A program made the translations under genes and the position numbers. Below, one piece after another: positions 1-12,300 of a DNA stretch of 64,000 nt. How positions within the stretch are numbered: position 1 is the first letter of the stretch; each line of letters starts with the position of its first letter. The notes beneath the pieces were generated by a model. It was not told where the DNA came from and searched no databases. It saw only the letters and a list, made by a program, of their open reading frames with translations. The DNA is taken from NCBI GenBank assembly GCA_037962975.1, contig CM075676.1, positions 95,798,001 through 95,862,000 of the forward strand. The letters are read 5' to 3'. This DNA comes from Clitoria ternatea. Its lineage: Eukaryota > Streptophyta > Magnoliopsida > Fabales > Fabaceae.

Positions 1-1288
1 AAGCAATTTTCTACATATAACCAATTACTTCAAGCCAATGCTATAAAAGCATCTCAACCCCAGTTTCATATCCCAGTCGGGAGCACAAAGGCTAAAGTTA
101 GAATAATGATTACTCGTAATTTTGTTGAATCACGATGAGTTTTATTCTTTTAAAACAATTTGGTTTATAAGATACGATGAATAGAGGTATGCTATGGCAA
201 AGGCCTCAATACGAATGAAAGCAAATGATAATGAAAATCAAGTGGGATTGGAAACAATAGCAGATGCCAAATGAGGGCCTCCATCAATGTGCAGTCAGAA
301 GTCAGAACATAACTGAAGAACGAGAACAGTTGGCAGACGTGAAAATGAGTTAAGAACAAAGGTAAAAAAAAAGAGTTAGTTCAAGTTCAACCCTTTAACT
401 CCCAAATCAAAAGAAAAATTGATTATCGAATGGAATGAAATGGAAAAAAAAAAAAAAACCTGTCTAGTTCCATCCCATATAAAAATCCAAACAACGAAAG
501 GCAATGTCAATGCATTACATTCACCTTCTAGCAATCAAAGCACAGCCTAAGAAAATAAGTGGACAAGTAGAGAACTCAAGGATAGTTCTGTAGTATAATG
601 ACAATAGCTTCCTCATCAGTTTAAAATACATAAGTATATGGTGATTGTTCATAAGTTTGAATATGGATTTGACTTTTTTTGGGGACAAAACACAACACAA
701 CAACTGTTTCTTATTTCATTCTGCCATAAAATCAGTCACTAAAACATATATTAATTAAGCAATTTCCAGACTTAAATTCCCATACTCGAAATCACCTTCA
801 GTAATTTACACATTGTTGGGATTTTAGCAGTCCATTTCAATAGATCTACAAGTGAATGCTGTCAAAATGCACTAATTCATATCCGCATAATGTGCATTTG
901 CTATTAGCCAAATCTTAGTACATGCAACAAACAGATATCCTAAAGAAATCAAATATCCTAACCTATAAATGATTGAACAATGATATAATAATATGATAAA
1001 GGGCGAATGCCAATAAATGAGGGGAAACTGGAAAAGCCATACACATACTTACATAATACTGGGGTTATATTTCCTAAATCATAATATTGTTAGCTTCCAG
1101 GTTGGAAAATCAAGTGTCCAACAGACCAAGATTTGTGTAGCTCAACTAAGAATTTGTCCAGTGCACAGAAAGTTCAAACTGCCTTACATGATAATATTTC
1201 TCATACAGCATATTCAAAAGGGTAAGATAAACACCCCCCCCCCCCCCCCCATGTAGAATAGTAAAGAACTGATCCAGCATTCCCATCA
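1..1288. other. Spacer downstream of SmE; no gene recognised
   Basis: AT-rich DNA 3' of the minus-strand SmE gene. The part next to position 1288 should include the SmE 3' UTR. I see only short, unconvincing open frames and no splice-consistent protein family. A homopolymer run of 17 C lies at 1234-1250 and an A run near 445-458. The window could begin inside another gene's intron, but nothing visible shows this. Confidence 0.5.
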
Positions 1289-2865
1289 TCATTTCCCCCT
1301 GGAATTTAAAAGAGAAAATTATTTCACTTGATTTTTTATTAAAGAATAAGAACAGAAGCGAAAGGTACAGAGCTGAATTCACTTAATTGTTCATCGTGAG
1401 AAAGATGAAAGTACATGTAATGTTTATACGTCACTTACGTGTTCATCATTAAAGTAATGTTGTCTCCTTTAAGAAGGATCCTCCCTAATCAAAAAAACAA
1501 TATCTTTCAGAAAATGCACAAGTGGCAAAGGGAAAAAAAATACAGTTTGAGAAACTGTAACATACCTAACGTCTTTCTGCTCTTCTTCTTGACGTTCACT
1601 TCTTCAGCATCATCAAGGACCAGATTCATGTACTCATCAAAACCCTTTAAAAATAAGTCACATTATCATTAACTATTCACATAAAATGACTAAATAGAGG
1701 ATGTCTTATTGAGCACGTTATACAGGAATAAGATCACATTTTTTCCATGTTTGTGAACAAAAGAAAAGCCATACTCAGAGCATAACTCATAACAGCTGCA
1801 ACAATAATCCAAAATTCAATAGTACTTATTGAGAAATGGAAGACAAATTGGAAGCATCAGGAGACTGTTTTTAACTTATTAACAGTGATAATACATTCAT
1901 TCAGAGAAAACACATTTGAATCAAAAGACACAAAGTTGGAGGTTTTAAGCCTGTTGACAAGATATATGCTCCCGGTGATAACCAAAATCCATTCCAAAAC
2001 AATGATAATCGGAAGGGAAAATGAATGAGGAAAGGAAAATATGGGACAGAGAGGTCAGAGGCCCCTTTACTTTTCCCACAATTCAATGTATTCATGGTCA
2101 ATTTTTCAATCAATGCTACAGCAATAAAATTCTATCATCAGTGTCCGCCAACACTGTTAGTGCATGTTGAAACAAATCATGGATGTTCTCACTCTTGCCA
2201 ATTCACAAAATGGGTACAATTAACCAGCTAACATTATCCCCATTGCAAGCGAAAGCTTCAAAAAAAATCACCTAGAAGAGAGACAACACAGAAAATGTAC
2301 AGCAGGTAACCGTAAAACTTCAAATCATCTAAATGAATAACATTATTGCATATGCCTGATTCAAAGGAACAGCTAAACACCACGATTATACTAAGCTCCA
2401 TCACAATCCAACACATCGATAATAAGCACACAACAGATATCTGAAGTCACGCAAATTATAAACAATTATCACATATGCCCACATGGTGAAGACCAACAAA
2501 ACACAATTTTGATGAACACCCATGAAACAGAAGAGCATTTAAAACTGAAGCTCACAATGATTCGGCCTTCAATTCTCAAATCCTTTTGCTCGAAGAGCCA
2601 AATCTGAATGCGCGCTTTCTGCGAAAATTACAATCAGAGAAAAAAACAATCAAGCAAGATACAGAAAAAGGGGAATTGAGGGAAGCCCAGAAGGAAATAA
2701 GAGTAGGGTAAGGACTTACGCTTTGAAGAAATCTGAAAATCAAGTTCTGAGAAAGTAAGAAATAATTGGGGTTAGGTTAAAGTAAAATAAGATGGAATGA
2801 GAAAGAGTGTGAGAGAAACTTACAATGGGTTGGGTCATAACCCTCTGAACTTTGGTGCTCGCCAT
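1289..2865 (-). CDS. SmE: Small nuclear ribonucleoprotein E (Sm core protein SmE), six exons
   Basis: Encodes one of the seven Sm proteins that form the ring around the Sm site of U1, U2, U4 and U5 snRNAs, so it acts in cytoplasmic snRNP assembly and nuclear splicing. Coding exons on the minus strand: 2824-2865, 2720-2746, 2556-2618, 1566-1644, 1439-1484 and 1289-1298. All introns are GT-AG and phases join exactly, giving 88 aa, the usual length of plant SmE. The start [14 protein letters not shown], the Sm1 segment [35 protein letters not shown] and the Sm2 segment [15 protein letters not shown] are all present. The last exon supplies only the final bases of the frame (T-G-K-stop), so ORF finders miss the gene. 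No damage is seen. Family assignment is established knowledge; exon borders are read from the sequence. Confidence 0.96.
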
Positions 2866-2916
2866 GATTTCAAAGCTTGCACGAAGGTAATCGTATTTTG
2901 CAGAGAAGCGAGACCT

Positions 2917-2925
2917 AAACCCTAA
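2917..2925 (+). promoter_or_regulatory. Telo-box (AAACCCTAA) upstream of SmE
   Basis: AAACCCTAA lies about 52 bp upstream of the SmE start codon, in the presumed promoter or 5' leader. Telo-boxes are common in promoters of plant genes for translation and RNA-processing proteins. That it works here is inference. Confidence 0.5.
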
Positions 2926-3686
2926 AATGTGAACAATACAACTTCGAATTTTCTCACTTAACCAGGGTTTTAAGCGCGAAGGCCATGTATTTTTAATAAT
3001 GAGAAGAATTATCTAGTAGTACTCTATTAATTTCCCAATTTCCCCCATCTCTTGGAGGAATAATTTGCTTTTTTATAATAAATTTCGTAACATCCATCAG
3101 TTTTTCTTCTGACGCATTTCTCTTTCCTCGCTCCAAGATTATTAAATTATTAAATACGTAGATATTTAAGTTAATATATATTAAAATATTTTTATTTAAC
3201 TTTATTATTTTAAAAAATATTTTAATATCTTAAGTCTAATTTATTAGTCAAATAAAAAGTAATAAGATGATATAATTAAAAATATAAATTGATTTTGAAC
3301 TCCAAGGATAATAGTTTCGAGGAAAAAAAACTAAAATGATAATAGTTATACGACAAAGGGAGTATCATTGACACTTTTCTTGAATTTTCAACTATTAAGT
3401 TTTTTAAAAATTTAATTATTTTATTTATTTATATTTTTTTATTTGTTACATTTAAATGTCTTATAACTCTTATATTTTAAACTCTATTTTTATTTTTCCA
3501 AATTTTAAAAATTTTAATAATAATAATTTAAAATATATGAATGTCATATAATACTTTTAAATAGAAATAAAAATACTCTTCAATGTAATATGTGTTAAAA
3601 ATTAAATATTTATTTTTACTTCATAAATTCTAATTTTAATATTTTTAAATTTTATTTTCATAATTCCAATACATTTATATCATATA
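2926..3686. other. AT-rich spacer upstream of SmE
   Basis: Very AT-rich stretch holding the rest of the SmE promoter and simple A/T tracts. A GGGAGTA motif near 3357-3363 resembles a Stowaway end, but I found no convincing partner. No gene seen. Confidence 0.5.
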
Positions 3687-4248
3687 TTTTATGTAACATC
3701 CTTGATGTTTTAATGAGAATTATAAGAAATGGGAAATGATTAGTAAATGTTTTAGAAGTTTTATTTAATATTTGTTTTGTCTTAGCCAGAGACGGGAAAG
3801 CCGGTGTCGAGATCGGTCTCAGGAAAGCGGTCAGGCGGAGTTAAAGATTGGGAGTGTAAGAGGAGAGCGGACAGGGCCAGGAGGTTTGGTCCGAACCGTT
3901 GTGAGGAGAGCGCCTCACACGGAGTCATAGCCCGGATTAACCTCATAATGACTGAAACAACGGATGTAGGTAACCAAGAGGTGAGCACGGATGAGGTATC
4001 CGATCTCTCAGGTTGTAGCTCGGATTTCCGAGGTATGAACACTAAGTTAGGACGTCGGGGGCCGATATTTATATTGGGCCTATACTCTTGCGAAGTATTA
4101 GAGGATTGTGAATACTTAAACGTTGAGGGAATAAATACGTGTAATTGATTTGATAACTATGCAATAGTTTAATATAGTGAAATTGATTAAATTTAGTAAG
4201 AATACAAATAAAATAAAGGAAAAGACGATCTTGCCCATGAGCTATACA

Positions 4249-4257
4249 TATATAAGG
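4249..4257 (+). promoter_or_regulatory. Candidate TATA box of the solo LTR
   Basis: TATATAAGG in AT-poor surroundings, followed about 15-30 bp downstream by a pyrimidine-rich stretch. It is a plausible U3/R promoter of the LTR; the transcription start is not visible. Confidence 0.4.
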
Positions 4258-5740
4258 AGATTCTCTTCCTTCCCTCTTCATTATTTACAAGTTACCTTTG
4301 CTGTTGGTCTGTTCCTTCTCTTTCATTTTTCTCTCCTCTCTTAACGCTGATTTGCATGCGCTGGAGAGGGACTCCATTTGTGTCTAAACTTCAATTGAAC
4401 CCCATTCCTGTGATCGAGGCTTCAAGGTGAGTCTACTGATCCGTTCCAATTGTGATTCCCTTATTCCTTTTATTCTTTGGCTGTTAAGAGCCATGCATGG
4501 CTATATTCGTGGCTGTTCTCCACTCCTCTGGTGAGTGTGAGCCCAGATGCAGTCCATGAACTAAGGGCGTTGAAGTGATGAGCTGTACTTTATGATCCGT
4601 AGGTAGTAGGCTAAGCAACGGAAGACTGAGTGACGGAGTTGAGACTGCGAAACCAGTGCTCAGAGGAAGGAATCGACACAGAGAACAGATCATCGAAGCG
4701 TGGAACCAAAGTAAGGGGGGGTGTTCGGGTTATAATTAATTAGAATAGGACTCGCTTCTTATACAGGTCATTGAAGTAACGTAAACAGGTTAAGGAAAAT
4801 GTTGCTAAACGTAGTTGTGTGTTTATGCTTGTGCATGTGTGACTGAGTACATTAATTAGTGGAGGATCGGGTGTGGATGAGTTTATCATGTATGATCTTG
4901 TGATATCTAATGTGAAATGATCAGTGTTATGTGACGTCGGGTTAGCAAGCAGGCTACCCGAGTGATGGGGAATTGATATTATTATGTGAAAGGTAAATTG
5001 TTGAATGACTATGTGGTGTGGGATGACCGACGGTATATGATAGCCCCTCATTTCCGGCTCCCGTGGTTTTCGTGCCCAGTTGAGCTACCCAGTGGTCAAG
5101 TAGGACCCAGTGGTCGAGGTGGAGAGTCAAGCAGGACTCGGTGAACCAAGCAGGGTTCACGGGGTGTCAAGTAGGACCACCAGCTGAAGGCCAATCCTTT
5201 AGTATCCGGATACTAGGAGTCAAATTGTATGAGAGTCAGTTGTGATCGTGATGAATGTGATGGAATTGTGTAGTTGGTTTAATATAGTTACTGTATGTAA
5301 TACACTATGTTTCGGTATGCTTACTTACAAGTGATGCTTGATGTGTATGTATAAATAAGCATGTATATTTGTTAAGTTCCATTCTATATTAATTACAATG
5401 CCAAACACTCACCCTTGCACTTTTTTTTTTTAGTAACCAGAGACAGGGAGGGGGAAGGAGCCATGGAGTCGCGCCAAGGGGGAGATTGGTGCCAGGGTCC
5501 GAGTGACTTTGAGTGACTCTCTATAGAGTCATATGTGTGTATAAGAACTTCTTAGTATTATTATTAGTTGTGTTTAATTAAGACCGGACCGGATGTAAAC
5601 CTATATTTTAAAATATATCACTGTTATTTGCATATGCTTTCATGGTAGCTATGGTAACTCTTTGGGTTCACAGAACCATTTTAGAGTGAAATTTTGGGAG
5701 TCCGGTTGCATGTTGTGTATAATCCGATGTGTGAAAGGTA

Positions 5741-5820
5741 TTCGTTCAAGCGAATAGAAACCTCGTTTAAGTGAGAGTCCGGAATCTCGCTTAGACGAGT
5801 AGGGGTCTCGCTCAAGCGAG
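5741..5820. repeat. Cluster of four 14-bp palindromes in the solo LTR
   Basis: Imperfect palindromes at 5741-5754 (TTCGTTCAAGCGAA), 5762-5775 (CTCGTTTAAGTGAG), 5786-5799 (CTCGCTTAGACGAG) and 5807-5820 (CTCGCTCAAGCGAG), spaced 21-24 bp apart, which is two helical turns. The last is a near-perfect hairpin. Confidence 0.8.
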
Positions 5821-6048
5821 AAGCCCTGATTCCCTTTCTCCCATCCGTTGTGTTAAATTAACTTGCTTTTCTTTTCTAGACCTCATTTAATTAATCTAAC
5901 TGTGACTGCTGTCACGTGAATAAGTCAGTAAAAATAAATGCTTTTTCACTAAATATCGATTAATTTTCAAGAAAAGGAAAAATTTATCGTAAGAGGTAAT
6001 TGTTTGAATAAAAATAAATGCAAAAATAACCTAAGATGTTACATTTTA

Positions 6049-6922
6049 TATGATATTTATAATAATATTGAATATTATTTTTTGTGGTTGGTGCATTTTA
6101 ACACCAATGTATATAATTTGTTATCATAAAACTTTACTTTAGTGTATTTGAAGTTTTAATATGCTATATTTGTTATTTATCTTAGTCAAACATTTTATTT
6201 TAAAATGTTTTAGTTATCATAAAGAAACAACCTTCAAATTTATTATTTAAAGATGAGATAGTCTTCAACTGTCTTTCAAAGATGGTAGCTATACCCCTTA
6301 ACATCACTTAAAGTAATAATTTTTCTAACCGATGTATAAAGATTTAGAAACCAATATAATGACATAATCAATTTTTTGATGACTTATTTGGGTTTATCAT
6401 TTTTGAGGAACTTAATTGAAGATCACTAAAATTAAATAAGAACCAATGAACATTTAGGATCACCATATCAATAAAACCAATGGAATAAACATCTGACATA
6501 TGGAAAATATGGTAAAGTCAATGAGGGTTCTCACTAAAACTGTTTTTAAACATTAAAAACCTAATTAACAAAAAAAAAAAAACTTAAAAGATTGACTTGA
6601 ACCAAACACGAAACATGGAGACTTAAATTAGGTATTTAACCTATTCTTTAACATAATTTTTCCACATATTGTAATGGAGCTGAGGCCCAATATTACATAC
6701 AGTACACATGCTTTCCGTGACCACCAGATGTGACCACCAGTGACGGAAAACATCAAAGAATTACTCTCCACCAATCATAAACATTTTCGTAATAAAACAA
6801 CAAAAGAAGATATTATTTTTTACAACATTAAACTTTCCACGTAATGGAGAGCCAATACCTAAGATTACATATAATACACCCTTTCATAAACTCCATCTAT
6901 AGAACAGCCAATCACCCAAGAA
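6049..6922. other. Spacer and 3' flank of the diacylglycerol kinase gene
   Basis: AT-rich region between the solo LTR and the DGK stop codon. Two related stretches occur: an AGAATTACTCTCCACCAATC-like motif near 6757 and an AGAATTACTTTCCACTAATC-like motif near 6919. Both are preceded by similar CCAAT...TACATA segments, which suggests an old duplication of roughly 165 bp overlapping the gene's 3' end. No separate gene seen. Confidence 0.5.
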
Positions 6923-9314
6923 TTACTTTCCACTAATCACAAGTGACTGGAAAGGCTCCCTCTTTATTTCCACGTATGTCGAGAAGTCCTTGCTCAATGG
7001 CTGTTTCCACGGTTCTCCATCCATTTGCATGTAGGCATTTTTCCACTGTCCCCCTCTGATTTCCAATCGAATAGCTGCTGCCTAAAAGATACAAATAGAA
7101 TTCCACAGTCAAGAGACCAGTGTGGGACTGGTCATTGAGAAAGAGGAGTTGCACAATGCCAAATGAAGGCAATAGTGTAAAGAACATGGCATATAAAATA
7201 GAAGGCAGAAGGGAGAAAAGGTTTTCACGATATGAAAGTGAACTCAAATATGAGGTGGTAAATTTGGACGTCAACACTAGATACAAGGCGTATTGCAAAC
7301 AAGGCTGGCATGTTTCACAAGTCAGTTGGTTGATATTTCTGCTTAGAGGGGTCAAGATGGAAGCTTCTTCATCAAGGTGCGCAAAATAATATGACTGCTA
7401 AATTTGTGAAATAGTTTATTGCTAGATCTTGCCATATTCTATTAGCCACCGATAAAAAAGTGATGAATGACGATCAGCAGAAATGCAGAGTAGTATCTGA
7501 ATTTTAAAATCCAACAAGGCAAGAGCAACCAGAAAACAGCATACTTTTAAGCAGTTATCTAGAATGTGTCCACCTCTCAAATACAAGCAACAAGGGAATC
7601 TCTAGTTCAAAATTTCCATTTTTTAAGCAAGCAATTCACTTAAAAATAAACACAATAAACAGCAGTACCTGAGCTATGTGCTTAGCAGTGATCAGTTCAA
7701 CCATGACAAACGATGCATGCCATCCTTGCTTCAAACCAAATATTTCCAAGAGCCCATCGGCAACATCAGCTTCAACAAAGCCTCTCTGGAAGTGCATCAA
7801 AAGGGTTATTAAGTCTAACATAGTTAAAATACGAACAATTTCGTCAAGTTGGCTAATACTCAGCGAGACAATATGCATTCTTAATCTTTTCTTCTTTTTA
7901 AAAAGGAACATGAGAATGAGTGCTTCCATGTCTTCACCCCCTTAATGAGGTATTATCTAAGGCAACAAAAATGTACCTTTTCCAAATACTCAGGTTTCAG
8001 TTTACCCCATGGGTTTCGTCCACTTCCATAACTATGAAGATTCAAAGCAACTATTGCCCTTACACTGAAAGGAAATAAAGTAAACTTATCATGCAAAATG
8101 GACCAAATGAAAAACTTTAACAGAAGATATTGCCACACTACTGTATTCACTAGGTAATAAATTTGAATTAGAATTTCCAAGGACTAAAACAAGAGTCAAA
8201 ACTGTGAAGAAGGAAGAAATGCACACTTGCCAGACACTACAATATGGTAATAGACAATGACTCCTGTTTTGAGAACATTGTTTTCTTTAACAGTTAACAC
8301 ACATAAGCAATAATTACACTACGGGATAAGAAGTGGACCTTTTAGGAATTGCAATCTGTTCCCACTCTGAGCCATTGACCCGTTTGATATGCATCCGCAA
8401 AATGTTTTTGAGTCCTCTAATGCCAGAAAAAGATTTTAAGAATATAGAAATGAGAAATATTGTAAATTAAGCCAGTTATCCTTTTTATAAGAAAAACACA
8501 GTACTTATCCATACAGCAAAATATTTTCTTGAGGCAAAATTTCACATAAAAGCTGAGCAAACAGATACATACTTCGGACAACCAGGTTAAAGGATAAAGT
8601 AAAAGCAGAAGGGTATAGCATGAGGCTTGGAATGTTTGCACTAGGAAAACCAAATCTGAATTCAGAATAAGTGGCACATCAATGCCCATGAAGAAGCAAA
8701 GAAAAGATTCCCAATCATGACCCTTGCAGATCGGATCATGTTTAACAACTTATTCTCCAGTAACTGTCTCAAGTCCTTTTCAAAAAGGAAATGAAGAATT
8801 GCACTGAAGGTAAATTGGATCTTCTCCAGTGCCTACAATACATACATCATCATTCTGGATGTAACCATATAGTTTTCACTAATAAAAATTTCTGCAATCT
8901 ACCTTGGATACTTCATGTTAAATGTTAACAAAAGCATCTCTACATTTACTATGTTTTTTATGTAAGTGATATCATAATCCAAGTTAATCTCTCAATAACT
9001 TGTATCAACATCCAGCCATGTTAAAATCCATAGAAAAGAAGCTGCAGATCACTATGATAAACCCAAACATATTACTCCACTTTATTTGTCACAAACTCAG
9101 ACACAAGGCTGATGCTGGGCACAGAAGTGTTAAGTCAAATTGAGTAATTGACCATACTAGAACACTGGAATGGCTCAGCTCAACTAAAATTATAACATCA
9201 AGCATGAGTTTCTCCATTTTGTTTCAGCAGTCATGACATTTGTTGCAGATGGAAGAGATTAAGTGCCTAAAGTGTATATATATATATACACACACACGCA
9301 CATACATACATACA

Positions 9315-9347
<33 letters not shown>

Positions 9348-12300
9348 GATACTGATTGTGAAAGAAGAGTGTTACCAGTTCAAGGTGGACTATAATAGGA
9401 CTTGAGGAAACACAAGCAATAATGCTGTTGTTCTACCATGCTTAAAACATAAATATTTGCTTTCACTCGAAGATCAGAATAGAACAGATCAAACAAATGA
9501 GGAGTGGTTTATCTCATGTACAAATTTCACATGACAAGGTCATGTTTAAGTTCCATGTCTATCTCTCTCTTGAAAGACATTGAATTAGTGGGGATAAAAA
9601 GTTGCACATGACTTATAATGTACACGAGGGAATCCATTCCATAACAGAAGATTTGAAACTCCTGTGTCAGGAAAACATATTCTTTCCAAAAACAGAGGGT
9701 AGAAGAGATCTTTTGTTCACTCATTTCTATTTCTATTTTTTCACAGTAAGAAAAGAAGAAAACATATACTTTCCCTGCTCTCAAATATAAGTAAAAAAGA
9801 ACTAATGCACACTAATTAAGAATTGTAGTTGGTCTCATTTAATCTTATTAAAAACTGAACTATATAATTCCTAAATTATTTTCACCATTATTACTAAAAT
9901 AATAATTTCTCTCCATTTTAAAAGTCACTCACATTATCTCTCTTCATTGATATGAAGAGTATTTTAGGAATCATATCATTAAAGAGGGTCTAGTTAGTTA
10001 AAACTTACTTGTATTTTGGATCAAAATATTTCAAATTTTTGTTGCTTATATTTCAAGACCAGAGAGAGTATTATTGCAACGGTGAAATAATCTTTTTATC
10101 AAAATAAGAGCAATATGTATTTCATGTAAGAAGGAAAAACAAGAAGCATAAAATTTCACAAGAACATTGCCTTTTCTGATTTATCTCAAGGAGAAAACTG
10201 CTTAAGCTGGCATATCTTACCTTAGACCTGGATCACTTGTGCAAGGTGTGAAAAACCAGCCCTGTGTGCAACTGTAACCAGAGTATATAAGCTGCACTCA
10301 AAGAGAAAAGGATTGATCGCAGTCTACTGTTACCAAAATCTATTATATCATTTTAGGAGAAACAAAATAGCTATTAGACTGTTAACACCTATGCTAATTT
10401 TTTTTACATCAAATAAATTGGACAGAAGCAAGCAAGAAGGTAACATAATTTATATAACACATAGAACAGCTACATAGATTTAGTACCTTATTTGCAATTG
10501 GACCACTTGCAAGGTAAGGTTTCTCATCGCGAAGATGATGAAAGCCATACGCCACTTGGGCATCCATTCCTATAAAATATAACAGAACATTTTAAGAATG
10601 CTCAGAAATATAGATTAGAGATTCAATTATTGAGCCATCTGGAAATGTTTCCATACTAAATCAACACCCTAAGCCAAGAAAGCTGAAACTTGTTACATAT
10701 TAGCATTTGAAGCATCTTTATTATACACACACAATAATATATACACATGAACAGATGATGAAAACCAAAACAACATTCTAATTCACTCCAGTTAGGCAAT
10801 CTCCAAGGCACCATCGCAGCTTGCTTAAGCTTCTGAAACTGTTGTTGCACAAAATAGTTGTAGGTCCAAAAGCCAAACTACAGACAATTTGAATTTGTGC
10901 AGCATGCATGATAAGTAGGGGTGTCAATTGGATGGTTTGGATAAATTTTGAATCGGATTATAATGGATGGTTAAAAAAACAATCCATTTATGATCAATTT
11001 AAAGTACATCAAAAAAATTATACTCATACATAAGTTATTTAATTAAAACATTCAACTCATTCATTGATTATTTTTATACATGGATATCCAACTCATACTT
11101 ATAAAAGGCTGCTGTATTTTAAAAATTATTTTCAATAATTGTTGTATTATTATCAATGAATCACATGGTGATGAAAAGTAACAAGAAAAAATGAGCTCAG
11201 ATAACAATAGGAAGAAGAACCACTTGATCCATTTTCACTAATTTAATAATCCAATCGGAGAAAAAAAATGAATTGATCATTAACCACAATCAATTACAAT
11301 AACTCAATATATTCAATCCATTTACATTTACTCTATAAAACGGATGGACCAAGTTGGATAAGTATTTAACTATGGATGGATTGGTTGGAGTTTGGATACA
11401 TGAATTATTTTGCCACCTGTAATAGTAAGCTGGTAAGTCCATTCTTGAAATACATTTAAGGAGACATGAATACCATGCAGGGACAATTTGGCTTCAAAAT
11501 AATGTGTCACAGGACTAACGGTATCTCATGTAAAGTAAGCAGTAACTTCATTCTCAAATCTCAATGATTTATCTCAATTCTAAACAACACTCTAGGGTGG
11601 TAAAATAAACAAGATGAAAAACAACTCCGAAAATATTCATTTTAGGAACAAACATGACACTATGGATACACAGATTAAAGTACCTATGCTGAAGTAGTTA
11701 TAGAACACGCCTTCATGACTTGCAACTTTCTCTGGCATTTCTCCCTCAAATTCAAAACCCTGCACAGAGCAGACACAAGAAATTTTGTATATTACAGCCC
11801 CAAAAAAATGTATGCAAAGTGGATGTAAAAATGGAGAAAAAGTATTCCAATTCCCAAAAGTAATTTTAAAAGTTGCATCTGACTCAAACTCAAACACTTT
11901 GCAGCCTGTTCCAAATTTAGCACTTCATCTTGAGTGAGCTAGAAAAAATCATTCATATACAAATGAAATGCACAAGATTTTAAAGTATAAATATATAAAT
12001 GGGGTATATCATTCTATTCAGCCGTCAGTATGTTAATTTAAACTGCACAAACCAAAGTGCTTCACAGTTATTTATATGTAGAAGTCTTTGGGGTAGCACT
12101 TGTACAGTTACATAAGTACCAAAGGAAAACACAAAGAAGTTAATCCCATAACAGATCAGTGTATATGTTCTTCACTATATATACATAGATGTCAAAATTT
12201 ATTGTTCTCGTGATAACAAATGAGGACACTCACACACACATGTGTAGAGGGGGGGGGGGGGGGGAAGGAGACACATCATATGAGAAAGGTTTTCTTATGT

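Larger units (their letters stand above)
3692..6043 (+). mobile_element. Solo LTR (2352 bp) of a Gypsy-type retrotransposon
   Basis: The unit starts TGTAACATCC and ends GATGTTACA, so it has TG...CA ends with a short terminal inverted repeat. It is flanked by the perfect 5-bp direct repeat TTTTA (3687-3691 and 6044-6048). No internal coding region, primer-binding site or second LTR is present, so it is a solo LTR left by LTR-LTR recombination. A TATATAAGG box sits at 4249-4257. A degenerate GGACC/CAAGTAGGACC repeat patch lies at about 5080-5180. Four palindromes occur at 5741-5820. The TGTAACATCC start matches the 29406-41556 element, but the body is different. Confidence 0.88.

Noticed and set aside
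3010..3365. Possible Stowaway element ending in GGGAGTA
   Set aside because: The proposed left end (TACTCTATT near 3020) does not pair convincingly with the right end, unlike the 9769-10068 unit.
3782..4148. Overlapping 86- and 114-codon frames
   Set aside because: They lie wholly inside the solo LTR and match no retroelement protein; likely chance frames in its GC-richer part.
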